Assembly (NCBI GenBank): GCA_003819975.1
Contig: RPPU01000358.1
Location: 1-5,215 of the forward strand
DNA: 5,215 nt
Source of the DNA: Desulfobacteraceae bacterium
GTDB taxonomy: Bacteria; Desulfobacterota; DSM-4660; Desulfatiglandales; HGW-15
Reading direction: 5' to 3'
The translations under genes were made by a program, and so were the position numbers. Below are positions 1 through 4,998 of this stretch, piece by piece. Each line of letters starts with the position of its first letter. The first letter of the stretch is position 1. The notes under the pieces are model-generated. The model made no database searches, was not told the origin of the DNA, and was given only the letters and a program-made list of their open reading frames with translations.

Positions 1-170
1 ACCGTCATCCGGGAAATGCGGATGACGTAAAACCGTCATCCGGGGAATACGGATGACGTAAAACTGTCATCCGGGGAATACGGATGACGTAAAACTGTCA
101 TCCGGGAAATGCGGATGACGTAAAACCGTCATCCGGGGAATACGGATGACGTAAAACTGTCATCCGGGGT
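1..170. repeat. Tandem array of 31-bp palindromic units
   Basis: Five full units (1-31, 32-62, 63-93, 94-124, 125-155) and a partial sixth (156 to about 170) repeat with an exact 31-bp period and no unique spacers. Each unit carries a 9-bp inverted repeat, CGTCATCCG / CGGATGACG, around a 7-nt centre (GGAAATG or GGGAATA). Units with T in place of the first arm C keep a G-T wobble. The unit junctions form a second, shorter dyad, ATGACG-taaaac-CGTCAT. Variants recur every third unit: 1 resembles 4, 2 equals 5, and 3 matches the start of 6, which suggests a duplicated 93-bp block. The sixth unit loses its right arm after CATCCGGGG. The array starts at the window edge, so it may continue upstream. 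It could be a REP/minisatellite-type repeat or a cluster of protein-binding sites; the sequence does not decide. Confidence 0.93.
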
Positions 171-393
171 TCACGGTTAAAAAGAGCAGATCAGATCGAT
201 GCGGCGAACCCGCTGTTCGCTATGACTTTAACCTGGCAAGCGGGACCGAGTCATTATCCGGACTTTAATAAAATTAGGGATTTTTTTGAACCAAATGCAG
301 CCTTTCCGATACTATTATAAAGGATATAATCAGACCGTTTTGGCGGCAGGTCTTTACCAAGGGTTTAAATAAACATACCAAAGAGGAGATTAT
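171..393 (+). other. Non-coding leader upstream of the PASTA/PPC gene
   Basis: Together with the repeat array this gives 393 bp without a credible gene. I see a short hairpin at 204-220 (GCGAAC / GTTCGC, 5-nt loop) with no T-tract after it, an AT-rich stretch around 262-290, and a TATAAT box at 325-330. No tRNA, riboswitch core or ORF with coding character is apparent. The most likely content is the promoter and 5' leader of the gene at 394. Confidence 0.5.
303..330 (+). promoter_or_regulatory. Possible sigma-70 promoter for the PASTA/PPC gene
   Basis: A perfect TATAAT lies at 325-330, about 64 bp before the start codon. The hexamer at the expected -35 distance (TTTCCG, 303-308, 16-bp spacer) is poor. 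A better -35-like TTGAAC at 286-291 sits too far from this -10. It is 21 bp from a second -10-like TATTAT at 313-318. The -10 is the persuasive part; the -35 is doubtful, so an activator or another sigma factor is possible. Confidence 0.35.
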
Positions 394-1911
394 ATGAAAA
401 ACCTTTTTTGTTTTGGAAAAAAACGGTTCGTTTTATTGGCGGGCCTTTTGTCGATCATGGTTTTTAATGCCTATGGCGAGAAACCGGAAGCGGCGAGCAT
501 GGAAAAAAGCGCTCCCCTGGGCGCGCCGGTTCTGTTGGCCAAAGTCGTTCAACCGATCTCCAAAACCATATTGGCTCCGGATCTGATCGGAAAAACCCGG
601 GACGAGGCTGAAGCAGCGTTAATAAAACTTGGGTTGAAACCCGGTTCCGTTAAAACCACTCCGTCAGGTCAAGGTAAGCCGGGCACGGTCGTGCGCCAGC
701 AACCGGCCACAAAAACAGCTATGAGCTTGGGTGCTTCAGTGGATTTGTGGGTTTTGGCCCGTCCGGCTGCGTCGACCGCATCCGTCAAACCCGCTCCCAA
801 AACCGCAACTGCTTTGACGCCGACACTCCAATCCAAGCAGAAATCTCTTTTTCTGGAATTTCCGGAAGAAATTGCCGGGGTGGCCATTTTCGACGCGAAC
901 GGCGCCTTGTTGCAACGCTTTCCAAGCGGCCGCAGCTTCGACATCACCGAGAGTCTTATAAAAAGCAAAGCGGGCAGAATCATGGTCGAATTTCAGCCGC
1001 GCAGCGGCGGAGGTGTTCCGACGCCCGTTCCCATGCGGGGTACGATTCCGTCGGACCGCATTCCCTTTGAGCTCGCCCGATACCATCATCTGGCCGACCG
1101 GACGTTTACCGTTGAAGACACCACGACCATTGACAGGCATGAACCCGGTAATAACGTCATTGGAAGTGCGGTGCAGGTCACGGCCGGATATTATTCCGGA
1201 GAAGTGGGCGGCGGAGATGCGGCCGATTACTGCAAAGTGACATCAAATCATAGCGGGTTCGGCACCCTGATACAGATCGAGGTTAAATCGGGCAGCGTGA
1301 CGCTTGGGCTCTACGATCCCACGCGGGTTTATCTCGATGCCAATAATCGCAAGATCTGGATCGCCTTGCGTCCGGACACGACTTTCTATTTCCAAGTCAG
1401 CCCGACAGGAGCCGCGGCCGGCGCCTATCGATTAGCCATATCCAAAAATACGCTGACCGACGCTTATGAAGCCAATGACTCCTTTGCTCAAGCCAAAATC
1501 TTCGGTGCGGGCCGGGCTTTTCTGGGCAATGTGATCGACAGCACCGGCCGGCATATCGGCATCAAAGACTTTTATAAATTCAACGTGCCGGAACCGCAAA
1601 ATCTGCGGCTGGAAGTCAGCGGCGCAGGTCTGGCCGGCGGGGACCAGGCAACCCTTGCGCTTTATGATGCCAATGGAACACTGGTTACATCCACCACCGG
1701 CAATGCCGCCGGGTGCACTTTGGCTCATGATCTGCGGGCCGAATGGAGCGGCGGCAGTACTTGGCCGCCTTTCCCGGCCGGTGACTGGCGCGTAGAAATC
1801 GCTACACCCACGGCCGGAGCCGGTTCGCCGAAAGCCTATGGAACCGGGGATGCACCGGCTTGTTACACCCAAGCCGCGGGTTATGCGCTTACGATTACCG
1901 TGGTTCCGTAA
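394..1911 (+). CDS. Secreted PASTA and PPC-like domain protein, function unknown
   Basis: The 505-aa product starts at ATG 394 behind AGAGGAG (382-388, 5-nt spacing) and ends at TAA. Residues 1-28 look like a Sec signal peptide: basic start (KNLF..GKKR), hydrophobic core about 12-25, and a plausible cut after NAYG. There is no lipobox, since Cys6 lies before the hydrophobic core. Residues about 60-121 fit a PASTA domain: APDLIGKTRDEAEAAL, then LGLKPG, then GTVVRQQPA, then GASVDLWV. An Ala/Pro/Thr/Lys linker (about 122-150) and a small beta-rich segment (about 151-201) follow. Residues about 243-350 and 352-505 resemble two bacterial pre-peptidase C-terminal (PPC) beta domains. The second opens with the typical DAYEANDSFAQA and contains DFYKFNVPE and LALYDANGTLV. 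No protease or other catalytic domain is visible. PASTA domains in other proteins can bind peptidoglycan or beta-lactams, so an envelope or extracellular binding role is a reasonable inference, unproven here. It appears monocistronic. Confidence 0.88.
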   Translation: MKNLFCFGKKRFVLLAGLLSIMVFNAYGEKPEAASMEKSAPLGAPVLLAKVVQPISKTILAPDLIGKTRDEAEAALIKLGLKPGSVKTTPSGQGKPGTVVRQQPATKTAMSLGASVDLWVLARPAASTASVKPAPKTATALTPTLQSKQKSLFLEFPEEIAGVAIFDANGALLQRFPSGRSFDITESLIKSKAGRIMVEFQPRSGGGVPTPVPMRGTIPSDRIPFELARYHHLADRTFTVEDTTTIDRHEPGNNVIGSAVQVTAGYYSGEVGGGDAADYCKVTSNHSGFGTLIQIEVKSGSVTLGLYDPTRVYLDANNRKIWIALRPDTTFYFQVSPTGAAAGAYRLAISKNTLTDAYEANDSFAQAKIFGAGRAFLGNVIDSTGRHIGIKDFYKFNVPEPQNLRLEVSGAGLAGGDQATLALYDANGTLVTSTTGNAAGCTLAHDLRAEWSGGSTWPPFPAGDWRVEIATPTAGAGSPKAYGTGDAPACYTQAAGYALTITVVP

Positions 1912-2017
1912 AGAACAAAGAAAGGGCAAAATCATTTAGTGGGTTCGGATCAGGTGTCAAACCCCAACCCGGGTAAACCGGAAGACTTCGCTGAAGGTGG
2001 ATAAAAATGATAACCCG

Positions 2018-2069
2018 AGGATATCTCAAAAAGGCTGTTTTAAGAAAAAATTGATTTTTGAGATATCCT
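2018..2069. repeat. 15-bp perfect inverted repeat, AT-rich
   Basis: The arm AGGATATCTCAAAAA (2018-2032) is matched exactly by TTTTTGAGATATCCT (2055-2069) around a 22-nt AT-rich centre. It is not followed by a T-tract, so it is not a textbook terminator, although the stem ends in an A5/T5 segment. It could be the ends of a very small mobile element, or an RNA stem in the 3' region of the upstream transcript. Confidence 0.85.
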
Positions 2070-2102
2070 GCTTTGAGCGCAATTTAACTTTTAAGATATT
2101 AA

Positions 2103-2131
2103 ATGTTTTTTCGATAGGATCGAAAAAACAT
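2103..2131. repeat. 13-bp perfect inverted repeat with 3-nt loop
   Basis: ATGTTTTTTCGAT (2103-2115) and ATCGAAAAAACAT (2119-2131) pair perfectly around AGG. The stem is AT-rich with a T6/A6 block. It directly abuts the GC-rich REP-like palindrome that follows. Its role is unknown. Confidence 0.85.
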
Positions 2132-2133
2132 GA

Positions 2134-2155
2134 ATTCCGGCCAAAGCGCCGGAAT
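2134..2155. repeat. REP-like palindrome ATTCCGGC / GCCGGAAT
   Basis: Eight-bp arms ATTCCGGC (2134-2141) and GCCGGAAT (2148-2155) enclose CAAAGC. This closely resembles the short intergenic palindromes of the form ATTCCGGC-GAAA-GCCGGAAT that, as I recall, are dispersed in many proteobacterial and related genomes. Only one copy lies in the window. Confidence 0.7.
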
Positions 2156-2198
2156 GAGTCCGTACGATTGCAAGCTGGTGGTGAATCATTTTTTTCTT

Positions 2199-2218
2199 AT
2201 CGACAACTTTTTGTCGAT
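2199..2218. repeat. Palindrome ATCGACAA-N4-TTGTCGAT, copy 1
   Basis: ATCGACAA (2199-2206) and TTGTCGAT (2211-2218) flank CTTT. The same 8-bp arms recur at 2351-2370 with the centre CAAA. Both copies follow a pyrimidine-rich stretch ending in CTT. This copy sits one base away from the left end of the 85-bp multi-hairpin element. A dimeric regulator site or a repeat-element core are both possible. Confidence 0.8.
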
Positions 2219-2219
2219 C

Positions 2220-2304
2220 TTTGGAGTGCGGCGGCAAGACGCCGCTTTTTAAAGCGCGACGTGTCGCGCTGAGTCAAAGCGCGGACATGTCCGCGCAATC
2301 CAAA
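2220..2304. repeat. 85-bp multi-hairpin element with terminal inverted repeats (MITE/REP-like)
   Basis: The ends are imperfect inverted repeats: TTTGGAGTGCG (2220-2230) against CGCAATCCAAA (2294-2304), with one mismatch. Three consecutive GC-rich stems fill the interior. They are GCGGCG/CGCCGC (2228-2245), AGCGCGAC/GTCGCGCT (2253-2270) and the perfect 18-bp palindrome GCGCGGACATGTCCGCGC (2279-2296). The composition contrasts with its AT-rich flanks. I recall similar TTTGGAGTGCGG...TCCAAA repeats in other environmental bacterial genomes, but I cannot confirm that here. No target-site duplication is obvious. Confidence 0.7.
2228..2250 (+). terminator. Terminator-like hairpin with T5 tail
   Basis: GCGGCG (2228-2233) and CGCCGC (2240-2245) pair around GCAAGA and are followed at once by TTTTT (2246-2250), the form of an intrinsic terminator on the + strand. 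It is embedded in the 85-bp repeat element and lies about 320 bp after the nearest upstream stop codon. It may therefore terminate any long readthrough from the PASTA/PPC gene, or simply be part of the repeat. Confidence 0.4.
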
Positions 2305-2350
2305 TAGGCGCCCCGTACTATGGTAATGGGTCAATTATTTCTTTTCACTT

Positions 2351-2370
2351 ATCGACAACAAATTGTCGAT
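2351..2370. repeat. Palindrome ATCGACAA-N4-TTGTCGAT, copy 2
   Basis: The arms ATCGACAA (2351-2358) and TTGTCGAT (2363-2370) are identical to copy 1 at 2199-2218; only the central tetranucleotide differs (CAAA here). It lies about 75 bp upstream of the Cys-rich protein's start codon, just before a weak promoter candidate. An operator role for that gene is conceivable. Confidence 0.8.
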
Positions 2371-2374
2371 GTTG

Positions 2375-2403
2375 TTGAGCTAAGTTCCTAAAGAATTATT
2401 AGG
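2375..2403 (+). promoter_or_regulatory. Weak promoter candidate overlapping a CCTAA/TTAGG dyad
   Basis: TTGAGC (2375-2380) and TATTAG (2397-2402) sit 16 bp apart, each matching four of six consensus positions. The -10-like hexamer overlaps an inverted repeat CCTAA (2387-2391) / TTAGG (2399-2403), which could be an operator. This is speculative; I place it here because it is the best match upstream of the strong ribosome binding site at 2432. Confidence 0.22.
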
Positions 2404-2431
2404 TGGGGTGGTGTTAGTCGAAAAATTTTTT

Positions 2432-2440
2432 AAAGGAGGT
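2432..2440 (+). promoter_or_regulatory. Strong ribosome binding site of the Cys-rich protein
   Basis: AAAGGAGGT is fully complementary to the 16S rRNA 3' end. Its GGAGG core ends 6 nt before the ATG at 2446. It fixes that start and suggests high translation. Confidence 0.85.
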
Positions 2441-2445
2441 GTTTT

Positions 2446-2784
2446 ATGAGAGTCGCAAAATTTTTGGTCATCGGTATCGGTGTTTGTTTCTTTTTAACTT
2501 CCGCTTTTGTCATCATCGGTTCGGGCATGTTCTCGAAAGCTCAGGCTCAGACCAAACCGGTCAGTTTGGATTGCGCCTGGAAGTGCGACGAAAAAATGAA
2601 AGAGTGCGTTTGCACCGGTAAGGATTGTCAAAAGTGCACGGGCAAAAAAGCCATGGGAGGCAAACCGCCTATTTTTGCCATAAGGACTTGCCGAACAACC
2701 TGCACCGCGGTCTGTACCGCCAGTATCGGCGATCAATGCGTTGAGATGTCGAGAACTTGCGTGGATGTCTGTAGCGGGCAATAG
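2446..2784 (+). CDS. Small exported cysteine-rich protein, function unknown
   Basis: The 112-aa product begins at ATG 2446 and ends at TAG. Residues 1-34 form a likely Sec signal peptide, with a hydrophobic stretch about 5-27 and a cut after AQA (34/35). The longer-than-average hydrophobic core leaves an uncleaved anchor possible. The mature part of about 78 residues holds 12 cysteines: 43, 47, 54, 56, 61, 64, 82, 86, 90, 98, 105 and 109. These make CxxxC, CxC and CxxC pairs in the first half and CxxxCxxxC plus CxxxC in the second. There is no CxxCH, so it is not a c-type cytochrome, and no lipobox. The even count suits disulfide bonding or metal binding in the periplasm or outside the cell. 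It is Lys-rich near 50-74. I do not recognise the family. It stands alone between two non-coding regions. Confidence 0.82.
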   Translation: MRVAKFLVIGIGVCFFLTSAFVIIGSGMFSKAQAQTKPVSLDCAWKCDEKMKECVCTGKDCQKCTGKKAMGGKPPIFAIRTCRTTCTAVCTASIGDQCVEMSRTCVDVCSGQ

Positions 2785-2881
2785 TTAGGTCTTCGGGCTA
2801 TATTCCTCCGATATCTTGCAATGCGCATGGGTCGTGATTTAACCGAATCCGGAACCGATGAGAGCCCAAACCGTAACTTAC

Positions 2882-2917
2882 GGCTCCCTGCCAACCATCA
2901 TAATACGGCAGGGAGCC
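2882..2917 (+). other. Stable hairpin in the leader of the two-TM/helicase pair
   Basis: GGCTCCCTGCC (2882-2892) and GGCAGGGAGCC (2907-2917) pair perfectly over 11 bp around a 14-nt AT-rich loop. The nearest T-run (TTTTTT, 2935-2940) is 17 nt beyond the stem, too far for a classic intrinsic terminator. It could still end or attenuate transcription from the Cys-rich gene, stabilise its 3' end, or regulate the downstream gene, whose start is about 55 bp away. Confidence 0.6.
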
Positions 2918-2961
2918 AATCATTGCTTTATCCGTTTTTTCACTTTCTTTAGAGTCGAACC

Positions 2962-2967
2962 AGGAGG
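2962..2967 (+). promoter_or_regulatory. Ribosome binding site deciding the two-TM protein start
   Basis: AGGAGG lies 4 nt before ATG 2972. The in-frame upstream ATG at 2858 has no such site, and a protein started there would be translated through the 2882-2917 hairpin. The internal start is therefore preferred. Confidence 0.75.
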
Positions 2968-2971
2968 ACAC

Positions 2972-3550
2972 ATGGCGGCACATGGAGAAGGCTCCAAGGT
3001 CGAAATGTTGCAAGAAGGCATCTCCGCGCGCCAGCAGGAGTTGCAAAGGGTTGCGGACATACTCGCAAGAGCCGCGCAGAAATTCCGGCGTAACGCCGCT
3101 TGGATTCGCATCTTGCTGATCCTGTGCGGCGCCATCGCCGCCACGCAGAGTGCGTGGGAACAGACTTTTACGGGATACCGGGAGTATGCGTTCTTAATCT
3201 TTACCTCCTTGGGTGTTCTTATTGCCGTTCTGGCCGGCATAGAAGCCGCTTTTAAGTTTGAAGCCAAGGGCGCCGAACTGAATCTCCTGGCCGCAAGCTG
3301 TCACTCTACCGTGCGTAAGACCGATGCTGCTTGGTATAAGTATGTGGGGATTGCCGCAAACCCGGGCGAGCAAGTGACCGGGGCCATGTCTTTGATCGAG
3401 CTACAGGACACGAAGTTGAGCGAAATTCAGGAAAAAGCCGCGGCTAGCGGCGTGAATATCATTCTTGCGGTCCGAAGTCTCTATGGCGGAGCCGAGGTTT
3501 CTTACGCCGAAGAGAATCCCAATCCGTCGCGGGGTCCTTATGCCGCCTGA
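2972..3550 (+). CDS. Two-transmembrane protein, SLATT/DUF4231-like
   Basis: From ATG 2972 the product is 192 aa, ending at TGA. Order of segments: a hydrophilic N-terminal helix (about 8-41, EMLQEGISARQQELQRV..LARAAQKFRRNA), TM1 (about 43-62), a short loop, TM2 (about 72-95), then a soluble region of about 95 residues. The last starts FKFEAKGAELNLLAAS and ends in a Pro/Asn-rich tail. There is no signal peptide. The layout is a basic helix running into TM1, a short loop, TM2, then an amphipathic segment with an aromatic WYKYVGI. It matches what is known of SLATT domains, the two-TM pore-type effectors found with nucleotide-signalling defence systems, and of DUF4231. The call rests on topology and pattern, not a search; a generic two-TM protein is the alternative. 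Its stop is 14 bp from the preferred helicase start, so the two are probably one operon. Confidence 0.72.
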   Translation: MAAHGEGSKVEMLQEGISARQQELQRVADILARAAQKFRRNAAWIRILLILCGAIAATQSAWEQTFTGYREYAFLIFTSLGVLIAVLAGIEAAFKFEAKGAELNLLAASCHSTVRKTDAAWYKYVGIAANPGEQVTGAMSLIELQDTKLSEIQEKAAASGVNIILAVRSLYGGAEVSYAEENPNPSRGPYAA

Positions 3551-3552
3551 TG

Positions 3553-3558
3553 AAAGGA
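3553..3558 (+). promoter_or_regulatory. Ribosome binding site deciding the helicase start
   Basis: AAAGGA lies 6 nt before ATG 3565. The ATG at 3550 overlaps the preceding TGA by one base but would place this site inside the gene. The protein from 3565 begins MDFSNNPQLKLAYDFVQ, like the usual N-terminus of this helicase group. Confidence 0.65.
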
Positions 3559-3564
3559 AACTGC

Positions 3565-4998
3565 ATGGATTTTTCCAATAACCCGCAATTGAAGCTGGCC
3601 TATGATTTTGTACAGCATTCGGGTTGCAATGTTTTTCTCACCGGTAAAGCCGGCACGGGCAAAACCACCTTTTTGCATAACTTTAAAAAAGAGTCGGTCA
3701 AACGCCTGGTGGTGCTGGCGCCGACCGGTGTGGCCGCGATCAATGCCGGCGGCGTGACCCTGCATTCCTTTTTTCAATTGCCTTTTGGTCCGCAACTGCC
3801 CGCCGATGTGGAAGGGTTTTCTCTGTTCGGAGAAGAAGCGGTCAAAGCCTCGGCCGCCAAATTGCAGCGTTTTAATCGCGAAAAAATAAACATTATTAAA
3901 AGTCTGGATCTGTTGGTCATTGACGAGATCAGTATGGTCCGGGCCGATTTGCTGGACGCCGTGGATGCGGTGCTGCGCCGCTTTCGCGACCGCTTCAAAC
4001 CTTTCGGCGGGGTGCAATTGCTCATGATCGGCGATCTGCAGCAATTGGCGCCGGTGGTTAAGGAGGCCGATTGGGAGATCCTGAAGCCTTATTATGATTC
4101 GGCCTTTTTCTTCAGCAGCCGGGCATTGCAGAAAACCGAATTCGTAGGGATTGAGCTGAAAAAGATTTACCGGCAGCAGGACCAGGCTTTTATCCGCCTC
4201 CTGAACAAAGTACGCGATCAGGATTTGGACGCAGAGAGCCTCCAGGAATTAAACCGCCGGTATGTGCCGGGATTTGCGCCTGAGGAAAGTGAAGGGTATA
4301 TCACCCTGACCACCCATAACCATCAGGCCGAGAAAATCAATGATCTAAAGCTCAATAACCTGAAAAGCAAAGCCCGGATGTTTAAAGCAGTAGTGACCGG
4401 CGAATTCCCGGAATGGTCTTACCCGACCGAAGCGGAACTCACCTTGAAAGTCGGAGCCCAGGTCATGTTCGTGAAAAACGATATCACGCCGCTCAAGCAA
4501 TATTATAACGGTAAAATCGGAACCTTGACCAAGATGACCGAAGACCGGGTCCTGGTGCAATGCGCAGGGGATGGGGAACCCATTAGTGTCGGCCCGGTCG
4601 AATGGCAAAATTGCCGTTATGCTTTAGATGAAGAGACCAAGGCTATTAAGGAAACCATTATCGGCGCCTTTACCCAATACCCGCTCAAGTTGGCTTGGGC
4701 CATCACCATTCACAAGAGCCAGGGATTGACCTTTGAAAAAGCGATTATCGACGCGCGCGCCGCGTTTGCGCACGGACAGGTTTATGTAGCCTTGAGTCGT
4801 TGCACAACCCTGGAGGGCCTGGTGTTGAGTGCGCCGCTTGGACCACAAACGATCAAAACCGACGATACCGTTAAAAATTTCACCCGCCAAATCGAAGAGA
4901 ACCCTCCGGGTGAAGAGCAATTCAGAGATCTGAAAAACGCCTATCAAAAATCGTTGATCCGGGATCTATTCGATTTTTCAGGCCTGGAGCGGCGCTAG
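3565..4998 (+). CDS. PIF1/RecD-like superfamily 1B DNA helicase, cut short by an in-frame TAG
   Basis: From ATG 3565 the product is 477 aa; ATG 3550 would add five residues. The motifs of an SF1 ATP-dependent 5'-3' DNA helicase appear in order. They are Walker A TGKAGTGKTT (26-35), motif Ia APTGVAAINAGGVTLHS (52-68), Walker B LLVIDEISM (116-124), motif III GDLQQLAPV (156-164), and an arginine motif KKIYRQ (199-204). Near the C-terminus come AITIHKSQGLTFEKAIID (380-396, motif V region) and VYVALSRCTTLEGLVL (406-421, motif VI). The core is therefore complete and probably an active DNA/RNA-DNA unwinding ATPase in the cytoplasm. Family members I recall continue for a few hundred residues more. 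Here TAG (4996-4998) follows FDFSGLERR, and the same frame resumes with matching sequence. It probably shares an operon with the two-TM protein upstream. Confidence 0.92.
   Translation: MDFSNNPQLKLAYDFVQHSGCNVFLTGKAGTGKTTFLHNFKKESVKRLVVLAPTGVAAINAGGVTLHSFFQLPFGPQLPADVEGFSLFGEEAVKASAAKLQRFNREKINIIKSLDLLVIDEISMVRADLLDAVDAVLRRFRDRFKPFGGVQLLMIGDLQQLAPVVKEADWEILKPYYDSAFFFSSRALQKTEFVGIELKKIYRQQDQAFIRLLNKVRDQDLDAESLQELNRRYVPGFAPEESEGYITLTTHNHQAEKINDLKLNNLKSKARMFKAVVTGEFPEWSYPTEAELTLKVGAQVMFVKNDITPLKQYYNGKIGTLTKMTEDRVLVQCAGDGEPISVGPVEWQNCRYALDEETKAIKETIIGAFTQYPLKLAWAITIHKSQGLTFEKAIIDARAAFAHGQVYVALSRCTTLEGLVLSAPLGPQTIKTDDTVKNFTRQIEENPPGEEQFRDLKNAYQKSLIRDLFDFSGLERR

Larger units (their letters stand above)
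1912..2445. other. 534-bp hairpin-dense intergenic region
   Basis: No credible gene lies here. The region contains inverted repeats at 2018-2069, 2103-2131, 2134-2155, 2199-2218, 2228-2245, 2253-2270, 2279-2296, 2351-2370 and 2387-2403. Several are perfect, with arms of 8-15 bp. The open frame 1997-2272 runs straight through these repeats and its translation is low in coding character. The stretch 1912-2017 just after the PASTA/PPC gene shows no convincing terminator. The region is best read as accumulated REP/MITE-like elements, possibly with a terminator and the promoter of the next gene. Confidence 0.7.

Noticed and set aside
1..170. CRISPR array
   Set aside because: The period is a constant 31 bp with every base repeated; there are no unique spacers between repeats and no cas genes in the window.
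669..1935. Antisense and alternate-frame open frames over the PASTA/PPC gene
   Set aside because: They are shadows of a clearly coding + strand gene and show no recognisable domains or start signals.
1912..2017. Intrinsic terminator just after the PASTA/PPC gene
   Set aside because: Only short, weak complementarities (for example CTTC/GAAG) are present, and no T-tract follows them.
1997..2272. 91-aa open frame
   Set aside because: It runs through several inverted repeats and the 85-bp element, ends in a repeat-derived Arg-rich stretch, and has no convincing ribosome binding site.
2575..2784. c-type cytochrome or ferredoxin
   Set aside because: There is no CxxCH haem motif, and the cysteine spacing does not follow the CxxCxxCxxxC ferredoxin pattern.
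2785..2949. Readthrough of the Cys-rich gene's TAG, since the frame stays open for 55 codons
   Set aside because: The translation lacks cysteines and coding character, includes the 2882-2917 hairpin and ends at another TAG. An open run of this length is not rare by chance.
2858..2971. N-terminal extension of the two-TM protein from ATG 2858
   Set aside because: No ribosome binding site precedes 2858, the stretch contains a strong hairpin, and ATG 2972 has a good AGGAGG site.
3538..4947. Minus-strand open frames over the helicase
   Set aside because: They overlap the conserved helicase motifs on the + strand and their translations show no family features.
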